Virus record (IMG/VR): IMGVR_UViG_3300032236_000734
Coordinates: 1 to 32,645 of that record
Source: a virus
Length of the DNA: 32,645 bases
Reading direction: 5' to 3' (one strand)
This document shows, piece by piece, positions 6,254 to 16,095 of the stretch. How positions within the stretch are numbered: position 1 is the stretch's first letter; each line of letters starts with the position of its first letter. Under the pieces are notes generated by a model. The model did not search any database, was not told the DNA's origin, and was given only the letters and a program-made list of their open reading frames with translations. The position numbers and the translations under genes are program-made.

Positions 6254-6889
6254 ATGACCACCTCCTTTGTGCTCACTTACGACTCTCTCATTGAGACGGT
6301 CAAACAATATCTTGAACGTAAAGACGAGGCGGTCGTCAATCAAATTCCCACGTTTATTACTCTTTGTGAATTTGAAATTGCACAAGAGATTAAAACATTA
6401 GGGCAATTGCAGGTTGTAGAAGCTAACTTTACAACTGGCAATCCTGTATTGCAAAAACCTGCACGCTGGCGTAAAACGGTATCCATGAGTTATACCGACG
6501 CTGCAGGTAAAAAGCAACCCATCTTTTTACGTAAGTATGAATATCTAAAAGCGTATTGGCCGGATGATACAGCAACTGATACGCCTAAATACTATGCGGA
6601 CTATGACTACGAGCATTGGCTTATTGCGCCGACGCCTAGTAGCACATTTGCAGTTGAGATCTTATTTTATGAAAGAATTGCGCCTCTTTCATCATCCAAT
6701 CAAACCAATTGGATTACACAAAATGCGCCGAATTTGATGCTCTTTGGCACATTGCTTCAGGCGATGCCCTTTTTGAAAAATGACTCACGTCAAATTTTTC
6801 AAGATAAGTATAACCAAGCACTTGCTGTCTTGAAACGTGAAGATGATATTCGTCTTGCCGATCGTCAAGCTATTGCTAAAGAAAGTTAA
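6254..6889 (+). CDS. Phage adaptor (head-tail connector) protein, SU10/T7 gp11-like
   Basis: 211 residues. The N-terminal helical part (LTYDSLIETVKQYLERKDE, then VVNQIPTFITLCEFEIAQEI) and the middle block (RPARW-type PARWRKTVSMSY, a FLRKYEYLKAYWPD segment and YYADYDYEHWLIAPTP) match the phage adaptor family related to SU10 and T7 gp11 tail adaptors. Adaptors bridge portal and nozzle in short-tailed virions. The C-terminal part (LMLFGTLLQAMPFLKND) continues the helical fold. Typical length for the family is 200-220. It leads the virion gene block and is followed 2 bases later by a fibre-like gene. Confidence 0.75.
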   Translation: MTTSFVLTYDSLIETVKQYLERKDEAVVNQIPTFITLCEFEIAQEIKTLGQLQVVEANFTTGNPVLQKPARWRKTVSMSYTDAAGKKQPIFLRKYEYLKAYWPDDTATDTPKYYADYDYEHWLIAPTPSSTFAVEILFYERIAPLSSSNQTNWITQNAPNLMLFGTLLQAMPFLKNDSRQIFQDKYNQALAVLKREDDIRLADRQAIAKES

Positions 6890-6891
6890 TC

Positions 6892-8109
6892 ATGACCAGC
6901 TACGTCAATCCTTTTACAGGCCAAACTATTCAACCTTCTCAGGTTGGATACGAAAGTCTTACGATTGCCACAGATACTATTCTGCAATGGCCTATTAATG
7001 GCAATGATAATTTAGTTGTTGCAAATATCATTGATATTACAGCCACAGCAAATGGCTTACATCTATATCTACCTGATGCAACACAAGTATCTACAGGGCA
7101 ATCAATACTGATTAATAATATTGGTGCTGATACTTTTACTGTTGTTAAGAGTGACGGCACTACTATTATTGCAATACCCTCAGGTATTTCAGAATATATC
7201 TATCTGACCAATAATACGACAACTGCAGGTACATGGGTGTCAGTAACTTTTGGCGCAGGCACATCAGCTGCTAATGCATCAGCATTGGCTGGTTATGGCT
7301 TAACGCCTATAAGTACAACACTTAATCAAGCCTATAATGTTATTAAGTACTACTCTACTACAACTTTATCTTCAATAGATAGAGCTGAGTTTGCTGTATG
7401 GGCGGGTGGTGTGGGTACATTTTATTTGCCCTCAGCAGCTAGTGTAGGTAATAACTGGTTTTGCATGGTAGCCAATAATGGCTCGGGTATCTTAACCTTA
7501 ACACCACAAGGCACAGATACTATCAATGGTAACGCATCGCAGCAATTACAATTAACTGAGTCTTTGGTCATTGTTAGCAATGGCACTGGGTGGAATACCT
7601 TTGGCTATGGTAGATCTAATGCATTTGCCTATACGCAATTGGCGTTAAATGTTACCGGGGGTACGTTAACTCTTACTTCAGCCCAAGGCGCTAATACAAT
7701 TCAGGAGTATTCTGGTATCTTAACCAGCAATCAAATTGTGATTGTGCCTTCCACTGTACAGTTATATACCTTTACCAATAACGCAACTGGGTCATTCTCA
7801 TTTACAGTTAAGACGTCTGCAGTAGGTGGCGCAACTGTGGTTGTACCGCAAGGCAACTCATTGGTACTTATTTGCGATGGTACTAATGTGTATAACGCAG
7901 CCTCAGGCTCATCTAGTTCAATTACGTCTCTTACATTAGGCAATGGCTCCTTATCGGTGCCATCACTTAAGTTTGTAGGTGATACCAACTCTGGTATGTA
8001 TTTACCATCTACTGGTACTGTAGGTTTTGTGATTGCTAATGCATTAGCAGGATTTTTTGATTCTACGGGCTTTACTTCAGTCAATGGTATTTCTGGAGGT
8101 ACGTTTTGA
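6892..8109 (+). CDS. Virion structural protein, tail fibre/decoration-like
   Basis: 405 residues, rich in Thr, Ser, Asn and Gly and in predicted beta-strands, with no Cys-rich or enzymatic motif. The N-terminus (YVNPFTGQTIQPSQVGYESL) is a pattern I associate with tail or structural proteins of marine podoviruses. Three similar beta modules follow, each with a NIGADTFTV- or ANNGSGILTLTPQG-like strand pair. The C-terminus has LKFVGDTNSGMYLPSTGTVG and ends GISGGTF, a motif often seen at the end of phage fibre proteins. It is likely a tail-associated fibre or a short fibre subunit. It overlaps the next gene at TTGA. Confidence 0.7.
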   Translation: MTSYVNPFTGQTIQPSQVGYESLTIATDTILQWPINGNDNLVVANIIDITATANGLHLYLPDATQVSTGQSILINNIGADTFTVVKSDGTTIIAIPSGISEYIYLTNNTTTAGTWVSVTFGAGTSAANASALAGYGLTPISTTLNQAYNVIKYYSTTTLSSIDRAEFAVWAGGVGTFYLPSAASVGNNWFCMVANNGSGILTLTPQGTDTINGNASQQLQLTESLVIVSNGTGWNTFGYGRSNAFAYTQLALNVTGGTLTLTSAQGANTIQEYSGILTSNQIVIVPSTVQLYTFTNNATGSFSFTVKTSAVGGATVVVPQGNSLVLICDGTNVYNAASGSSSSITSLTLGNGSLSVPSLKFVGDTNSGMYLPSTGTVGFVIANALAGFFDSTGFTSVNGISGGTF

Positions 8110-9875
8110 CAGCTAAGGTTATATCCTTAACTATACCTGCTGGTATCCAGCGGGATGGTACGCTGTTTGACTCCCCTATGTATGTAGATGGGAAATGGGT
8201 ACGCTTTCAGCGTGGCCGTCCACGTAAGATAGGTGGGTATAGAGGTATCTTTCTTAATGCCAATGAGATTAGCCGCGGCATGATTATGCAATCGCAGAAT
8301 GGTATTAACTACGTCTATTCTGGATCTGCCAATTATGTTCAAGCATGGCAGGTGGATGATGATGACGGAGTAGGTTCTGGCCCCACCAATATAACAGTAA
8401 ATAATTTTACAGCCAGTGCACAAAATCTATGGCAGTTTGATGTAGGCTACGACTCCAATGGTACTGGTGCATTGCAAATTGTCGCGCACCCCGGACAAAA
8501 TCTATTGCATATTGACAATGACATAAACACACCCGTATTAACAGGTACTTTTCCCGGTGGTGCTTTAAGCGCTGTAGGTACGTTTACTTTAACAGGTAAT
8601 ATTACTGCAGCCAATACTATTGTTATTAGTTCAGAAGATTTTAGAATTGGTATTGGGCAAACTGTCTCAGCTACAACTTATATACCTTCCGGTGTGACTG
8701 TTAGTAATGTTGTCGTTGCAAGCGGCACAACCACGGTTACCACAACTGGTGGTTCCATGACGGTGCATTCAGGCGTAAGCATTAAGTTTGATAATAACAT
8801 TTCAGTATCTGGTGGTGCTGTTATGTTATACCCATATCTTTTTGTATATGGCGATAATGGGCTAATTCAAAATTGCGCTGCAGGGGACTTCACCAATTGG
8901 GTGAGTGCAGACTCCAATAGTAATAATGTGTCAGCCACAAAGATTGTTAAAGGCATGGCATTGCGAGGTGGTACTACTTCACCCGCCGGATTGTTTTGGT
9001 CGCTAGATCAACTAACTCGAGTAACGTATGCCCCACAAACAGTTGGTACTGCAACTTTGTATTGGCGATATGACATTATTTCTGGGCAGACATCTATATT
9101 ATCTTCTCAATCAGTTATTGAGTATGATGGTATCTATTATTGGTGTGGTGTTGATCGATTCTTAGCCTACAATGGAGTAGTGCAAGAGATTGAGAATAAT
9201 GTTAACATCAACTTTTTTTATGACAATTTAAATTATTCACAACGTCAAAAAGTATGGGCTACTAAAGTCCCACGTTGGGGTGAAATCTGGTGGTTCTATC
9301 CAAAAGGCGACGCAACAGAGTGCACTGACGCCATTATTTTAAATGTTCGTGATAAGACATGGTATGACGCAGGAGAAGCTTTAGGGGCACGACGCTCAGC
9401 TGGCTTATTCTCAGAAGTATTTAGATATCCTATTTGGGCAGGTAATACTGTTGATACAAGCGGTAAATACACATTGTGGCAGCATGAGACTGGCACTGAT
9501 GAGGTATATCTCACTAATGTGAATGCAGTTGAATCCTATTTTGAAACCAATAGCTTAGGTTGGGTTAATGGTGGCCCTGGTGTGCGAGCACCCGTAGGGG
9601 ATAACAGATATATACGATTAGAGCGTATTGAGCCAGACTTTGTGCAATCAGGCGAGATGAGTGTGATTGTGACAGGTAAAGGCTATGCAGATGGGACTGA
9701 TGAAGAATCAGCTCCTTACACATTCCAGCCAGATACATTAAAAATAGATATGCGTGAGCAACGCCGTGAAATGCGATTACGGTTTGTTAGCAATACTTTT
9801 AATGGTAATTACGAAACAGGTTGTGTATTATTAAGCGCCGATGTTGGCGATGAACGTAGTACAGGTAATCCATAA
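8106..9875 (+). CDS. Tail nozzle/tail tube-like structural protein
   Basis: 589 residues from a TTG start that overlaps the previous stop (TTGA). The N-terminus (IPAGIQRDGTLFDSPMYVDG, then KWVRFQRGRPRKIGGYRG) is typical of short-tailed phage proteins of the P22 gp10/T7 gp12 type. These form a beta-propeller ring below the adaptor and channel DNA out of the head. Beta-rich repeats follow, with SGSANYVQAWQVDDD, YWRYDIISGQTSILSSQSVI and WYDAGEALGARRSAG near 450. Its position directly after the adaptor and fibre-like genes fits. No enzymatic domain is seen. The nozzle role is inferred from the N-terminal pattern, length and context. Confidence 0.68.
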   Translation: MTAKVISLTIPAGIQRDGTLFDSPMYVDGKWVRFQRGRPRKIGGYRGIFLNANEISRGMIMQSQNGINYVYSGSANYVQAWQVDDDDGVGSGPTNITVNNFTASAQNLWQFDVGYDSNGTGALQIVAHPGQNLLHIDNDINTPVLTGTFPGGALSAVGTFTLTGNITAANTIVISSEDFRIGIGQTVSATTYIPSGVTVSNVVVASGTTTVTTTGGSMTVHSGVSIKFDNNISVSGGAVMLYPYLFVYGDNGLIQNCAAGDFTNWVSADSNSNNVSATKIVKGMALRGGTTSPAGLFWSLDQLTRVTYAPQTVGTATLYWRYDIISGQTSILSSQSVIEYDGIYYWCGVDRFLAYNGVVQEIENNVNINFFYDNLNYSQRQKVWATKVPRWGEIWWFYPKGDATECTDAIILNVRDKTWYDAGEALGARRSAGLFSEVFRYPIWAGNTVDTSGKYTLWQHETGTDEVYLTNVNAVESYFETNSLGWVNGGPGVRAPVGDNRYIRLERIEPDFVQSGEMSVIVTGKGYADGTDEESAPYTFQPDTLKIDMREQRREMRLRFVSNTFNGNYETGCVLLSADVGDERSTGNP

Positions 9876-10108
9876 TGATTACGTATGATCCACGCAATAT
9901 GTCATGGGATCAATGGTGCGCATTGATGGCTGAGCTATTTGCTTCCAATCAGTTAGGCACTGTGCCTGAAGCTAATTGGCGTGATTGGGCTGCCGGTATG
10001 CAAGGCATTGGATACTTTGTGCAATCAGGTGTGCCTGACGCTAGAGGTTTTAAGTCATGGCAAGATTGGGCAGCCGCGTTAGTTGGCATTATGAGTATAG
10101 GAAATTGA
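9875..10108 (+). CDS. Small conserved virion-associated protein
   Basis: 77 residues. ATG overlaps the upstream stop by one base (TAATG). It is Trp-rich (MSWDQWCALMAELFASNQLG, then WRDWAAGMQG and FKSWQDWAAALVG) with two similar halves that each carry a W..W pair, suggesting an internal duplication. I recognise the MSWDQWC.LMAELFA.NQLG.-P pattern as a small protein lying between nozzle and internal virion protein genes in environmental podoviruses. Function unknown; probably a small virion or assembly protein. Confidence 0.72.
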   Translation: MITYDPRNMSWDQWCALMAELFASNQLGTVPEANWRDWAAGMQGIGYFVQSGVPDARGFKSWQDWAAALVGIMSIGN

Positions 10109-10118
10109 GAGCATAATT

Positions 10119-12350
10119 ATGGCAAATTTTGCACTTACAGGCGGCAATGCTTCATTTTTCCCAAATATTGACCCTAATACAGGGCTGCCAATATTAAAAG
10201 CATCTGCAATTGACGCTGAATTAAAGAGGCATGGGAATGTTTTAACTGCTAATAATTCAAACATCCGTGATGCTATTTATGGCACAGGTTGGAATGCAAA
10301 GTCAGATGCTGTTAATGTTTTAAATGGCGCTGCCATTTTTGGTATTACAAAAGGCCCTGCTGGGATGGGTGGGTTCCAATATCAAACTCCAAGTGGCAAA
10401 AGCGTAACTGACACAGATTTTATAAATGCCGCAAAGAAAGCTGGCATTGATCCAACCCAATTTTATCATCAAGAAATTGTTGGTATGGGTGGTAAGCAAA
10501 ATGTGTTGGATAAAAATGCTGTCTATAATGCGCTACAGGATAAGGGTAAAGACTATTACTCAATAACCAATGCCATTGATCGTACAGGTGGTCGTGGGTC
10601 AACAGATCCACACGCAACCATTTTGTTCAAAGCTGATGGTAGCGGCAATCTTGATGCAGTTACTAATCCCCAAACTAGTCAGCCTGCAGTTAATTACTTT
10701 AATACTGTTAGCTACAATAAAGACCCTGGGATTCTTGCAGACTTGGCGCCTTTCCTTATGTTGGCGCCAGCAATTGGGGGTATTCTTGGCGATATAGGTG
10801 GCTTCTTTGGCGCAGACGCTGCCGCGGTTGACGCTGCAATTGGTGATTTAGGCGCAACAGAATTAGGCGTAGGTGCTTTAGATCTAGGCGCATTAGACCC
10901 TGAAGCATTGGCAGGAGGCGCATTAGATACTGCAGGTTTGACGACAGAAGAAGTTGCTGCGCAACAAGCTGCTGAAAAAGCCGCAGAAGAAGCTGCTGCT
11001 GAACAAGCTGCAGAAGAAACTGCCGCACAAGATTTACAACAACAAGCTGCGCAAGAATTATCGGGCGCATTGCCTACTGACCCTACAGCGCCTGGGTATC
11101 AGATTGGCCCTGAGGGTCCTGCCCAAATAGGAAATCAAGAGTTCCCTATTAATCCAGCCATTAAGAATGCAGCGTTCTTGCAAGATTTGAAGAACATGTA
11201 CAGTGCTTACCAAATGGCTAAGCAAGGTGCAGGTATTCTTAACTTATTGTCAGGCCCAGGTGGCCAAGGCCCAGGTGGTCAAGGCCCCGGAGGCATTAAC
11301 CCAGCAACTGGACTTTTAGACTCATCCACTGGGGGCATTCCTACTACTGGCGTAGGTGGTGGTACAAAGTATGGTGCATTACCAACTGAGGCAAAAGGTA
11401 GTGTTTTACCCGGCGCGCCAGTTGGACCTGATACGCCATTACAGCCTGCGCAATTGCAGCAGTTATCGCCTGAATTAGGCTCTGTAGACCCACGTCTACT
11501 AGCGCAATTGTTAACTAAAGCACGACAACAGCCCGGTGGCGCAAGTACGCAATCGCCCCAAAGTGGTGGGCAACAGCCCGGATCCAGTTATTATACTTAT
11601 GGCGCATTGCCTGCTCAAGATGCTACAATGGGTGGCGCTGGGTCATTATTATCAGGCGGTAGTTCGGCAGGCCAATATGACCCACTTGGTTCTGCAGGAT
11701 TGAGACAATTATCATCAGGCACAACGGGGTATAAAGACGGTGGCAATGTTGAAACGCAACAAGCAATTGAAGATCTTAGCCCTTTGGAATTAAGTCTGTT
11801 GCAAAAAGCTTATAATTTGCATAAGCATGATATGTATGGCACAAACAAATATCCATCAGGTCAAGATAATGTTGTAAGCCCATTGGCTCCATGGCAGCAG
11901 CCTATTGAAGATATGCCGGGTGATTTTAAGAATAACACGCTTAGAACAGATATTGGTGATAGAATTGCAAATGACCCGTATAGACCCGATAGTATGGACA
12001 CCTTAACAGGTGATTGGGATGAAATGGGCTTACGCAGGCAAGAGAAAATAAATCAGCGCTATTACGCCAAAGGTGGTGATGCGCATATCCCTGAGTTTAT
12101 TACTGGTAAAACCGGCTTTTATGTTGAGGGTAGAGGCGATGGGCAATCAGATAGTATACCTGCAATGCTGGCTGATGGCGAATATGTGTTTGATGCCGAT
12201 ACTGTTGCTGCTCTTGGAAATGGGTCCAATAAAGCGGGTGCACAAGTTTTAGATAAAATGCGTCAAAGTATACGTAAGCATAAGCGATCAGCATCGCATA
12301 AGAACATCCCACCTAAAGCTAAGTCACCACTTGAATATTTGAAAGGTTAA
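10119..12350 (+). CDS. Large internal virion (ejection-type) protein
   Basis: 743 residues. The N-terminal ~200 residues look globular and include a YYSITNAIDRTGG segment. Residues about 210-310 are hydrophobic and Ala-rich, then a strongly helical Ala/Glu/Gln stretch (EEVAAQQAAEKAAEEAAAEQ and on). The middle (370-550) is Gly/Pro/Gln-rich and low complexity, with a GPGGQGPGGQGPGG repeat. The C-terminal 60 residues carry a conserved block, FYVEGRGDGQSDSIPAMLAD followed by GEYVFDADTVAALG, and a basic tail. I recognise that C-terminal block from podovirus structural proteins. It probably belongs to the core or ejection proteins delivered with DNA; no lytic transglycosylase motif was found. Confidence 0.65.
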   Translation: MANFALTGGNASFFPNIDPNTGLPILKASAIDAELKRHGNVLTANNSNIRDAIYGTGWNAKSDAVNVLNGAAIFGITKGPAGMGGFQYQTPSGKSVTDTDFINAAKKAGIDPTQFYHQEIVGMGGKQNVLDKNAVYNALQDKGKDYYSITNAIDRTGGRGSTDPHATILFKADGSGNLDAVTNPQTSQPAVNYFNTVSYNKDPGILADLAPFLMLAPAIGGILGDIGGFFGADAAAVDAAIGDLGATELGVGALDLGALDPEALAGGALDTAGLTTEEVAAQQAAEKAAEEAAAEQAAEETAAQDLQQQAAQELSGALPTDPTAPGYQIGPEGPAQIGNQEFPINPAIKNAAFLQDLKNMYSAYQMAKQGAGILNLLSGPGGQGPGGQGPGGINPATGLLDSSTGGIPTTGVGGGTKYGALPTEAKGSVLPGAPVGPDTPLQPAQLQQLSPELGSVDPRLLAQLLTKARQQPGGASTQSPQSGGQQPGSSYYTYGALPAQDATMGGAGSLLSGGSSAGQYDPLGSAGLRQLSSGTTGYKDGGNVETQQAIEDLSPLELSLLQKAYNLHKHDMYGTNKYPSGQDNVVSPLAPWQQPIEDMPGDFKNNTLRTDIGDRIANDPYRPDSMDTLTGDWDEMGLRRQEKINQRYYAKGGDAHIPEFITGKTGFYVEGRGDGQSDSIPAMLADGEYVFDADTVAALGNGSNKAGAQVLDKMRQSIRKHKRSASHKNIPPKAKSPLEYLKG

Positions 12351-12352
12351 TC

Positions 12353-13369
12353 ATGGCAGATCTATCACAAGGTACGCCACTACCAAGTATTACTACCACA
12401 CAGGCGTCTAAAACTACAACGCCAAGTTGGTACAACGACTATTTGAGTGGTCTTGCAAAGACAGGCGCAACTGCTGCTACTGGAGCACAATTTGTAGGCC
12501 CTACATCTTTACAACAACAAGCATTTCAAGATGTTGCCGGTGCAGCAGGTGCGTATCAACCTACTTTACAAGCTGCAACAAATCTGACGCAGGCTGCGGG
12601 TGGTACCAATATTGCTGATTTATCTCAGCAAATGATGACCCCTTATGCCCAAAATGTTGTTAATGCATTAGGTAATATCAATCAACAAAATATTGCTAGA
12701 AATCTATCCCCTCAAGCTACAGCCGGAATTGTTGGATCAGGCCAATTTGGTTCTAGTCGTGGGGCTGGTGCGCTAGGGCAAGTTATTAGTGGCGCAAACT
12801 TGGCCACTCAAGCGCAACAGCAACAAGCTTTACAAGCAGGGTATACTCAAGCTTTGCAAGCTGCGCAAAATCAAGTGCAGAACCAATTAGCTGCAGGTCA
12901 ACAACTTGGCAATCTTGCAACAGCCAATCAAGCTCTTGGCTTAGGTAATATTAATGCTCTTGCTACTTTAGGTGGCCAGCAACAACAGATTGCACAGCAA
13001 CAGCAATTATTCCCATTGCAAACAGCCACAGCTGAAGCAGGTTTATTGCGTGGCTATAATGTACCTACTGCAACTGAATCTACGTACCAAGGCCCAATCC
13101 CTGGCGCATACGCAGCATCACCATTACAGCAAATTAGTACGTTGGGTAGCTTGTTGGCAGCGTTTAATACAACGCCTTCAACCGGCGGTAACACACCTGG
13201 GCAAAATCTTGCTTCTGCAATTGGTAAAATATTTGGTGGGTCAAGCGCAGGAACTTTTGATCTTTCTTCGCTTGGTTCAACCACGCCCCTTCCTACAGTA
13301 AGTACCGGAGGCTTTGATCCCAACCAATGGTTATATGACGTAAGCGGTGAAGGCACTGCAATAGTTTAA
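12353..13369 (+). CDS. Gln/Ala-rich internal virion protein
   Basis: 338 residues, very rich in Gln and Ala (QQQQALQAGYTQALQAAQNQ; QQQQIAQQQQL). The central part (about 45-235) is predicted as long helices. It contains GIVGSGQFGSSRGAGALGQV, a Gly-rich turn that I associate with internal or ejection proteins of marine podoviruses. The C-terminal 80 residues are Thr/Pro/Gly-rich and probably flexible. It lies between two other large virion proteins, with 2- and 10-base gaps. A role as a DNA-ejection or core protein is likely from composition and order, not from a defined domain. Confidence 0.62.
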   Translation: MADLSQGTPLPSITTTQASKTTTPSWYNDYLSGLAKTGATAATGAQFVGPTSLQQQAFQDVAGAAGAYQPTLQAATNLTQAAGGTNIADLSQQMMTPYAQNVVNALGNINQQNIARNLSPQATAGIVGSGQFGSSRGAGALGQVISGANLATQAQQQQALQAGYTQALQAAQNQVQNQLAAGQQLGNLATANQALGLGNINALATLGGQQQQIAQQQQLFPLQTATAEAGLLRGYNVPTATESTYQGPIPGAYAASPLQQISTLGSLLAAFNTTPSTGGNTPGQNLASAIGKIFGGSSAGTFDLSSLGSTTPLPTVSTGGFDPNQWLYDVSGEGTAIV

Positions 13370-13379
13370 AGGATAGATT

Positions 13380-14861
13380 ATGGCAAATACTGGCGCACTT
13401 CCTACTGCACCTTTTGCGATTGGGCAAGATCCACAAGCTCAAACTGAGTACATGACTGCAGTTAATAAAGTATTGCAATCATTAGAGTCTCGTGCTGCAA
13501 GCCCTATTAACTGGTGGAAAGTTGCCGGTGCTATGGCTGACCCCGGCAAAACAGGCAGTTTTTGGGAAGGCCTAGGTAAAGCATCTACTTCTATTGGGCA
13601 AGACGTTGAGAAAGCTCAAGAGATGGCGCTGCCTATTGCTCAACTTAGAGCGCAGTTGGCAGGTCAAAAATATAACATTTCACGTCAGAATGAAGCATTG
13701 TCGATGATCTCACAGATCTTTGGCACTACACCAGCAGCAACTCAAGAAATGCTTCAGAGAGGCGCCATCCCATCTGATTTGCTTAGTCGTATTACTCCAC
13801 AGGCTTATATGGCAGTGGCCTTACGCGACCCTACATTAGGCACTATGCTTAAGAATGCTGCTGAGATGGAGACAAGCAATACTAAACTGTTGACTGATGT
13901 TGCAGGTAAAGAAGTTGACCTAGCAAAACAACGCGCTGAATATGGTGATGATGTCACCAAGATGCTGTCGCCTACATCACGTAAAATCTTAGGCATTGAC
14001 GTGCCACAGCAAAAACCGCCTGTACAGGCTGAGCCAAATGTGCTTCCTGTCCCAGGTGGAAAGCTAGATATACAACAAGTGCCTAATGCTCCAGGGCCTA
14101 AAATTGATACTGGCAATGAGCCCATCATAGAAAAGCCTATGGCAGCAACGCCGGGGCCAACTCAATTAGCTGAGCAAACAGCCGCCGCAGATAATAATGT
14201 GCCTTTGGCAGTTCGAGCTAAAGCCATGCAAGAACGGCAAAGAATGATGGATGAGATGTACAAAGAGCAAGTAGGCACTATCACATCTTGGTCACCTGAG
14301 CGTGTTAACTCGTCTGTTAGAGATCTTCGTGAGCTGCATGACCTTGCCGATAAGTACCCACAAGTATTAGGCATCATGCAAAAGCAAGGATTACTTAGTG
14401 GTCTTGCAGCTGCAGCAGAAAAAGGCGTAAATACTCCATGGGGCTCTTTCTCAGCGCCTGTGCAAGAATTCTTATCTAAAGTTAGGTTAGCGCCTAATGA
14501 GCAACAAGCTTTGGCACGTATTAGTAATATTATTGCAAAGCAATTCTTTGAGAACGCACGTGTTAATAAGTCGGTACTTGGCCCACAGATATCTAATGCT
14601 GACGTAACTCTCTTGCAAGCGCCTATGATTACAGCTAAAGACTCTGCTGATGCAATCAAGTACTACGCCAAAGAGAGTCTTGTAGGTATGAAAATGCGCG
14701 GTGACTTGAATAGAATATATGGTGCTTGGAATAAGCAGTATGGCCCAGGTGCTGGCTTTAGTGACTTCTTTAGCTCAAAAGACTATGACAATGTTATAGG
14801 GCAATACAATAAACTATATGAAGAGTTGTATAGCAAACATAACCCTTTTGTAGGTAGATAA
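13380..14861 (+). CDS. Internal virion/structural protein (493 aa)
   Basis: 493 residues, mostly helical, starting at an ATG after AAAGGATAG. The N-terminal region has QDPQAQTEYMTAVNKVLQSL, then WWKVAGAMADPGKTGSFWEG and a long helix through IAQLRAQLAGQKYNISRQNE. A Pro-rich linker (about residues 205-265) separates it from a C-terminal helical domain whose last 60 residues include GDLNRIYGAWNKQYGPGAGF, then SDFFSSKDYDN. No catalytic motif is visible. Length, helix content and order suggest an internal core/ejection protein. The exact family is not recognised. Confidence 0.6.
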   Translation: MANTGALPTAPFAIGQDPQAQTEYMTAVNKVLQSLESRAASPINWWKVAGAMADPGKTGSFWEGLGKASTSIGQDVEKAQEMALPIAQLRAQLAGQKYNISRQNEALSMISQIFGTTPAATQEMLQRGAIPSDLLSRITPQAYMAVALRDPTLGTMLKNAAEMETSNTKLLTDVAGKEVDLAKQRAEYGDDVTKMLSPTSRKILGIDVPQQKPPVQAEPNVLPVPGGKLDIQQVPNAPGPKIDTGNEPIIEKPMAATPGPTQLAEQTAAADNNVPLAVRAKAMQERQRMMDEMYKEQVGTITSWSPERVNSSVRDLRELHDLADKYPQVLGIMQKQGLLSGLAAAAEKGVNTPWGSFSAPVQEFLSKVRLAPNEQQALARISNIIAKQFFENARVNKSVLGPQISNADVTLLQAPMITAKDSADAIKYYAKESLVGMKMRGDLNRIYGAWNKQYGPGAGFSDFFSSKDYDNVIGQYNKLYEELYSKHNPFVGR

Positions 14862-14863
14862 TT

Positions 14864-16072
14864 ATGGCAGGCTCATTAGCAGATCTGGATCCACTCTTTG
14901 CGGATAAAGCAGCGCCTAAAAATGCGCCTGCACCTGCGCCTCGTAAAAGAGGGCATGAAGAGTATACTGGCCCATTGCCACAAATACCTTCAGCGCCAAG
15001 CGAAAAAAGATTAGAAGATCTTAATGAGGTATTTCGACCTGGGCCATCTGCTCCGGCACCAGCACCGGGTACAACAGTTGATACTAGTAAGCGCTACACG
15101 TCGCCTGTAAGTAAAGAAAGCGCAGCCCTAGGTGGTGCAGGCGTTGGTGTTGCTCTTAACCGTGATAAGTTTGCCAAACTACCTTCACGAGAAGCGCGTA
15201 TTCAAGATCTTAAGATTACTTCACAGTTGGAGCGTGATGCAATCAAAGATGTATCTATGGATATACGCGCTTTAATGACACGCCAAGAAACTTTGAATAT
15301 AGCTTTAGATGACGCACAACGAGCTTTACGTGCTGCTGAAGCTGAAGCATTGCGGTATGGCGCGCCTACAACTGCACCAGACGGATTGCTACCGGGTGAT
15401 AAGTGGAGCGCAAAGACTGTTGGCTCCATGGGCCCAGGTGGTGATGCTACAACTGAAGCAGCTCGTAATTATCAAATACAAAAAGAGTTAACTGCAGCAG
15501 GCGAAGGTGCTAAGTTTAAAGCATCACGCACCGGATTGATTGTGCCTAATAAGCCTGAATTCTCTGGACAATTTACTTCTGCTGCCCAAGAAAATGCTTA
15601 CAATAAGTTTATAGAAGCACAATCCAAATACGATGCCACTGTACAAGCTGCCAATGAGAATAAGTTGGCGCTTGATAAGTTAAATAAAACATTAGGCACG
15701 TCGCAAACTACAGCAAATCGTGCGGGGCAACGCGCAAAAATGCTGGAAGAAATGACAACACCGGGCACGTTTGAAAAGATGGGCCGCTTTGTTAAGAACA
15801 TTCCTCTTACTGGTCTTTTAGGTGGCGCCGCTACAGGGTATGAGGGCGTGCAAGCGTATGAGGCGTATAAGAATCAAGATATCCCAGGTATGATAGAGCA
15901 TGGTATGTCAGCAACAGGTGGGGCGCTTATGGCTGTTCCCCACCCTGTAGCAAAAGGTTTAGGCTTAGCTATTTCAGCGCCGCCATTGATGTATGAGGCG
16001 TATAAAGCTATGCAAGATGAAAACCCCCCTCCGCAGCAGCAAACACCGCTAGCAACGCCTCCTGCTAGGTAA
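14864..16072 (+). CDS. Last late gene: helical virion protein with hydrophobic C-terminus
   Basis: 402 residues. Residues 1-75 are Pro/Ala-rich and probably disordered. A long coiled-coil-like part (about 95-160, RIQDLKITSQLERDAIKDVS and on) follows, then a second helical stretch (about 245-290). Near 315-330 and 345-380 there are hydrophobic, Gly/Ala-rich segments (IPLTGLLGGAATGYEGV; ATGGALMAVPHPVAKGLGLA) that could insert in or contact a membrane during DNA ejection. The tail is Pro/Gln-rich. It ends just before a hairpin and terminator that close the late transcript. Function inferred from position and layout only. Confidence 0.58.
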   Translation: MAGSLADLDPLFADKAAPKNAPAPAPRKRGHEEYTGPLPQIPSAPSEKRLEDLNEVFRPGPSAPAPAPGTTVDTSKRYTSPVSKESAALGGAGVGVALNRDKFAKLPSREARIQDLKITSQLERDAIKDVSMDIRALMTRQETLNIALDDAQRALRAAEAEALRYGAPTTAPDGLLPGDKWSAKTVGSMGPGGDATTEAARNYQIQKELTAAGEGAKFKASRTGLIVPNKPEFSGQFTSAAQENAYNKFIEAQSKYDATVQAANENKLALDKLNKTLGTSQTTANRAGQRAKMLEEMTTPGTFEKMGRFVKNIPLTGLLGGAATGYEGVQAYEAYKNQDIPGMIEHGMSATGGALMAVPHPVAKGLGLAISAPPLMYEAYKAMQDENPPPQQQTPLATPPAR

Positions 16073-16088
16073 CTCTCGCGCCTAGCAG
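16062..16088 (+). other. Inverted repeat directly after the last late gene
   Basis: CTGCTAGG (16062-16069) and CCTAGCAG (16081-16088) form a perfect 8-base inverted repeat with an 11-base loop that starts at the stop codon. There is no T-tract on either strand, so it is not a terminator by itself. It may protect the 3' end of the late mRNA or act with the downstream terminator hairpin. Confidence 0.5.
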
Positions 16089-16095
16089 TTGAGGA

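Noticed and set aside
10756-11070. Leu/Gln-rich minus-strand open frame
   Set aside because: It is a complement of the Ala/Gln/Glu-rich helical stretch of the internal virion protein, with no start signal and codon composition driven by the real gene.
16062-16088. Perfect inverted repeat as a bidirectional terminator
   Set aside because: No T-tract on either strand; only the adjacent 16099-16128 hairpin has one, for the plus strand.
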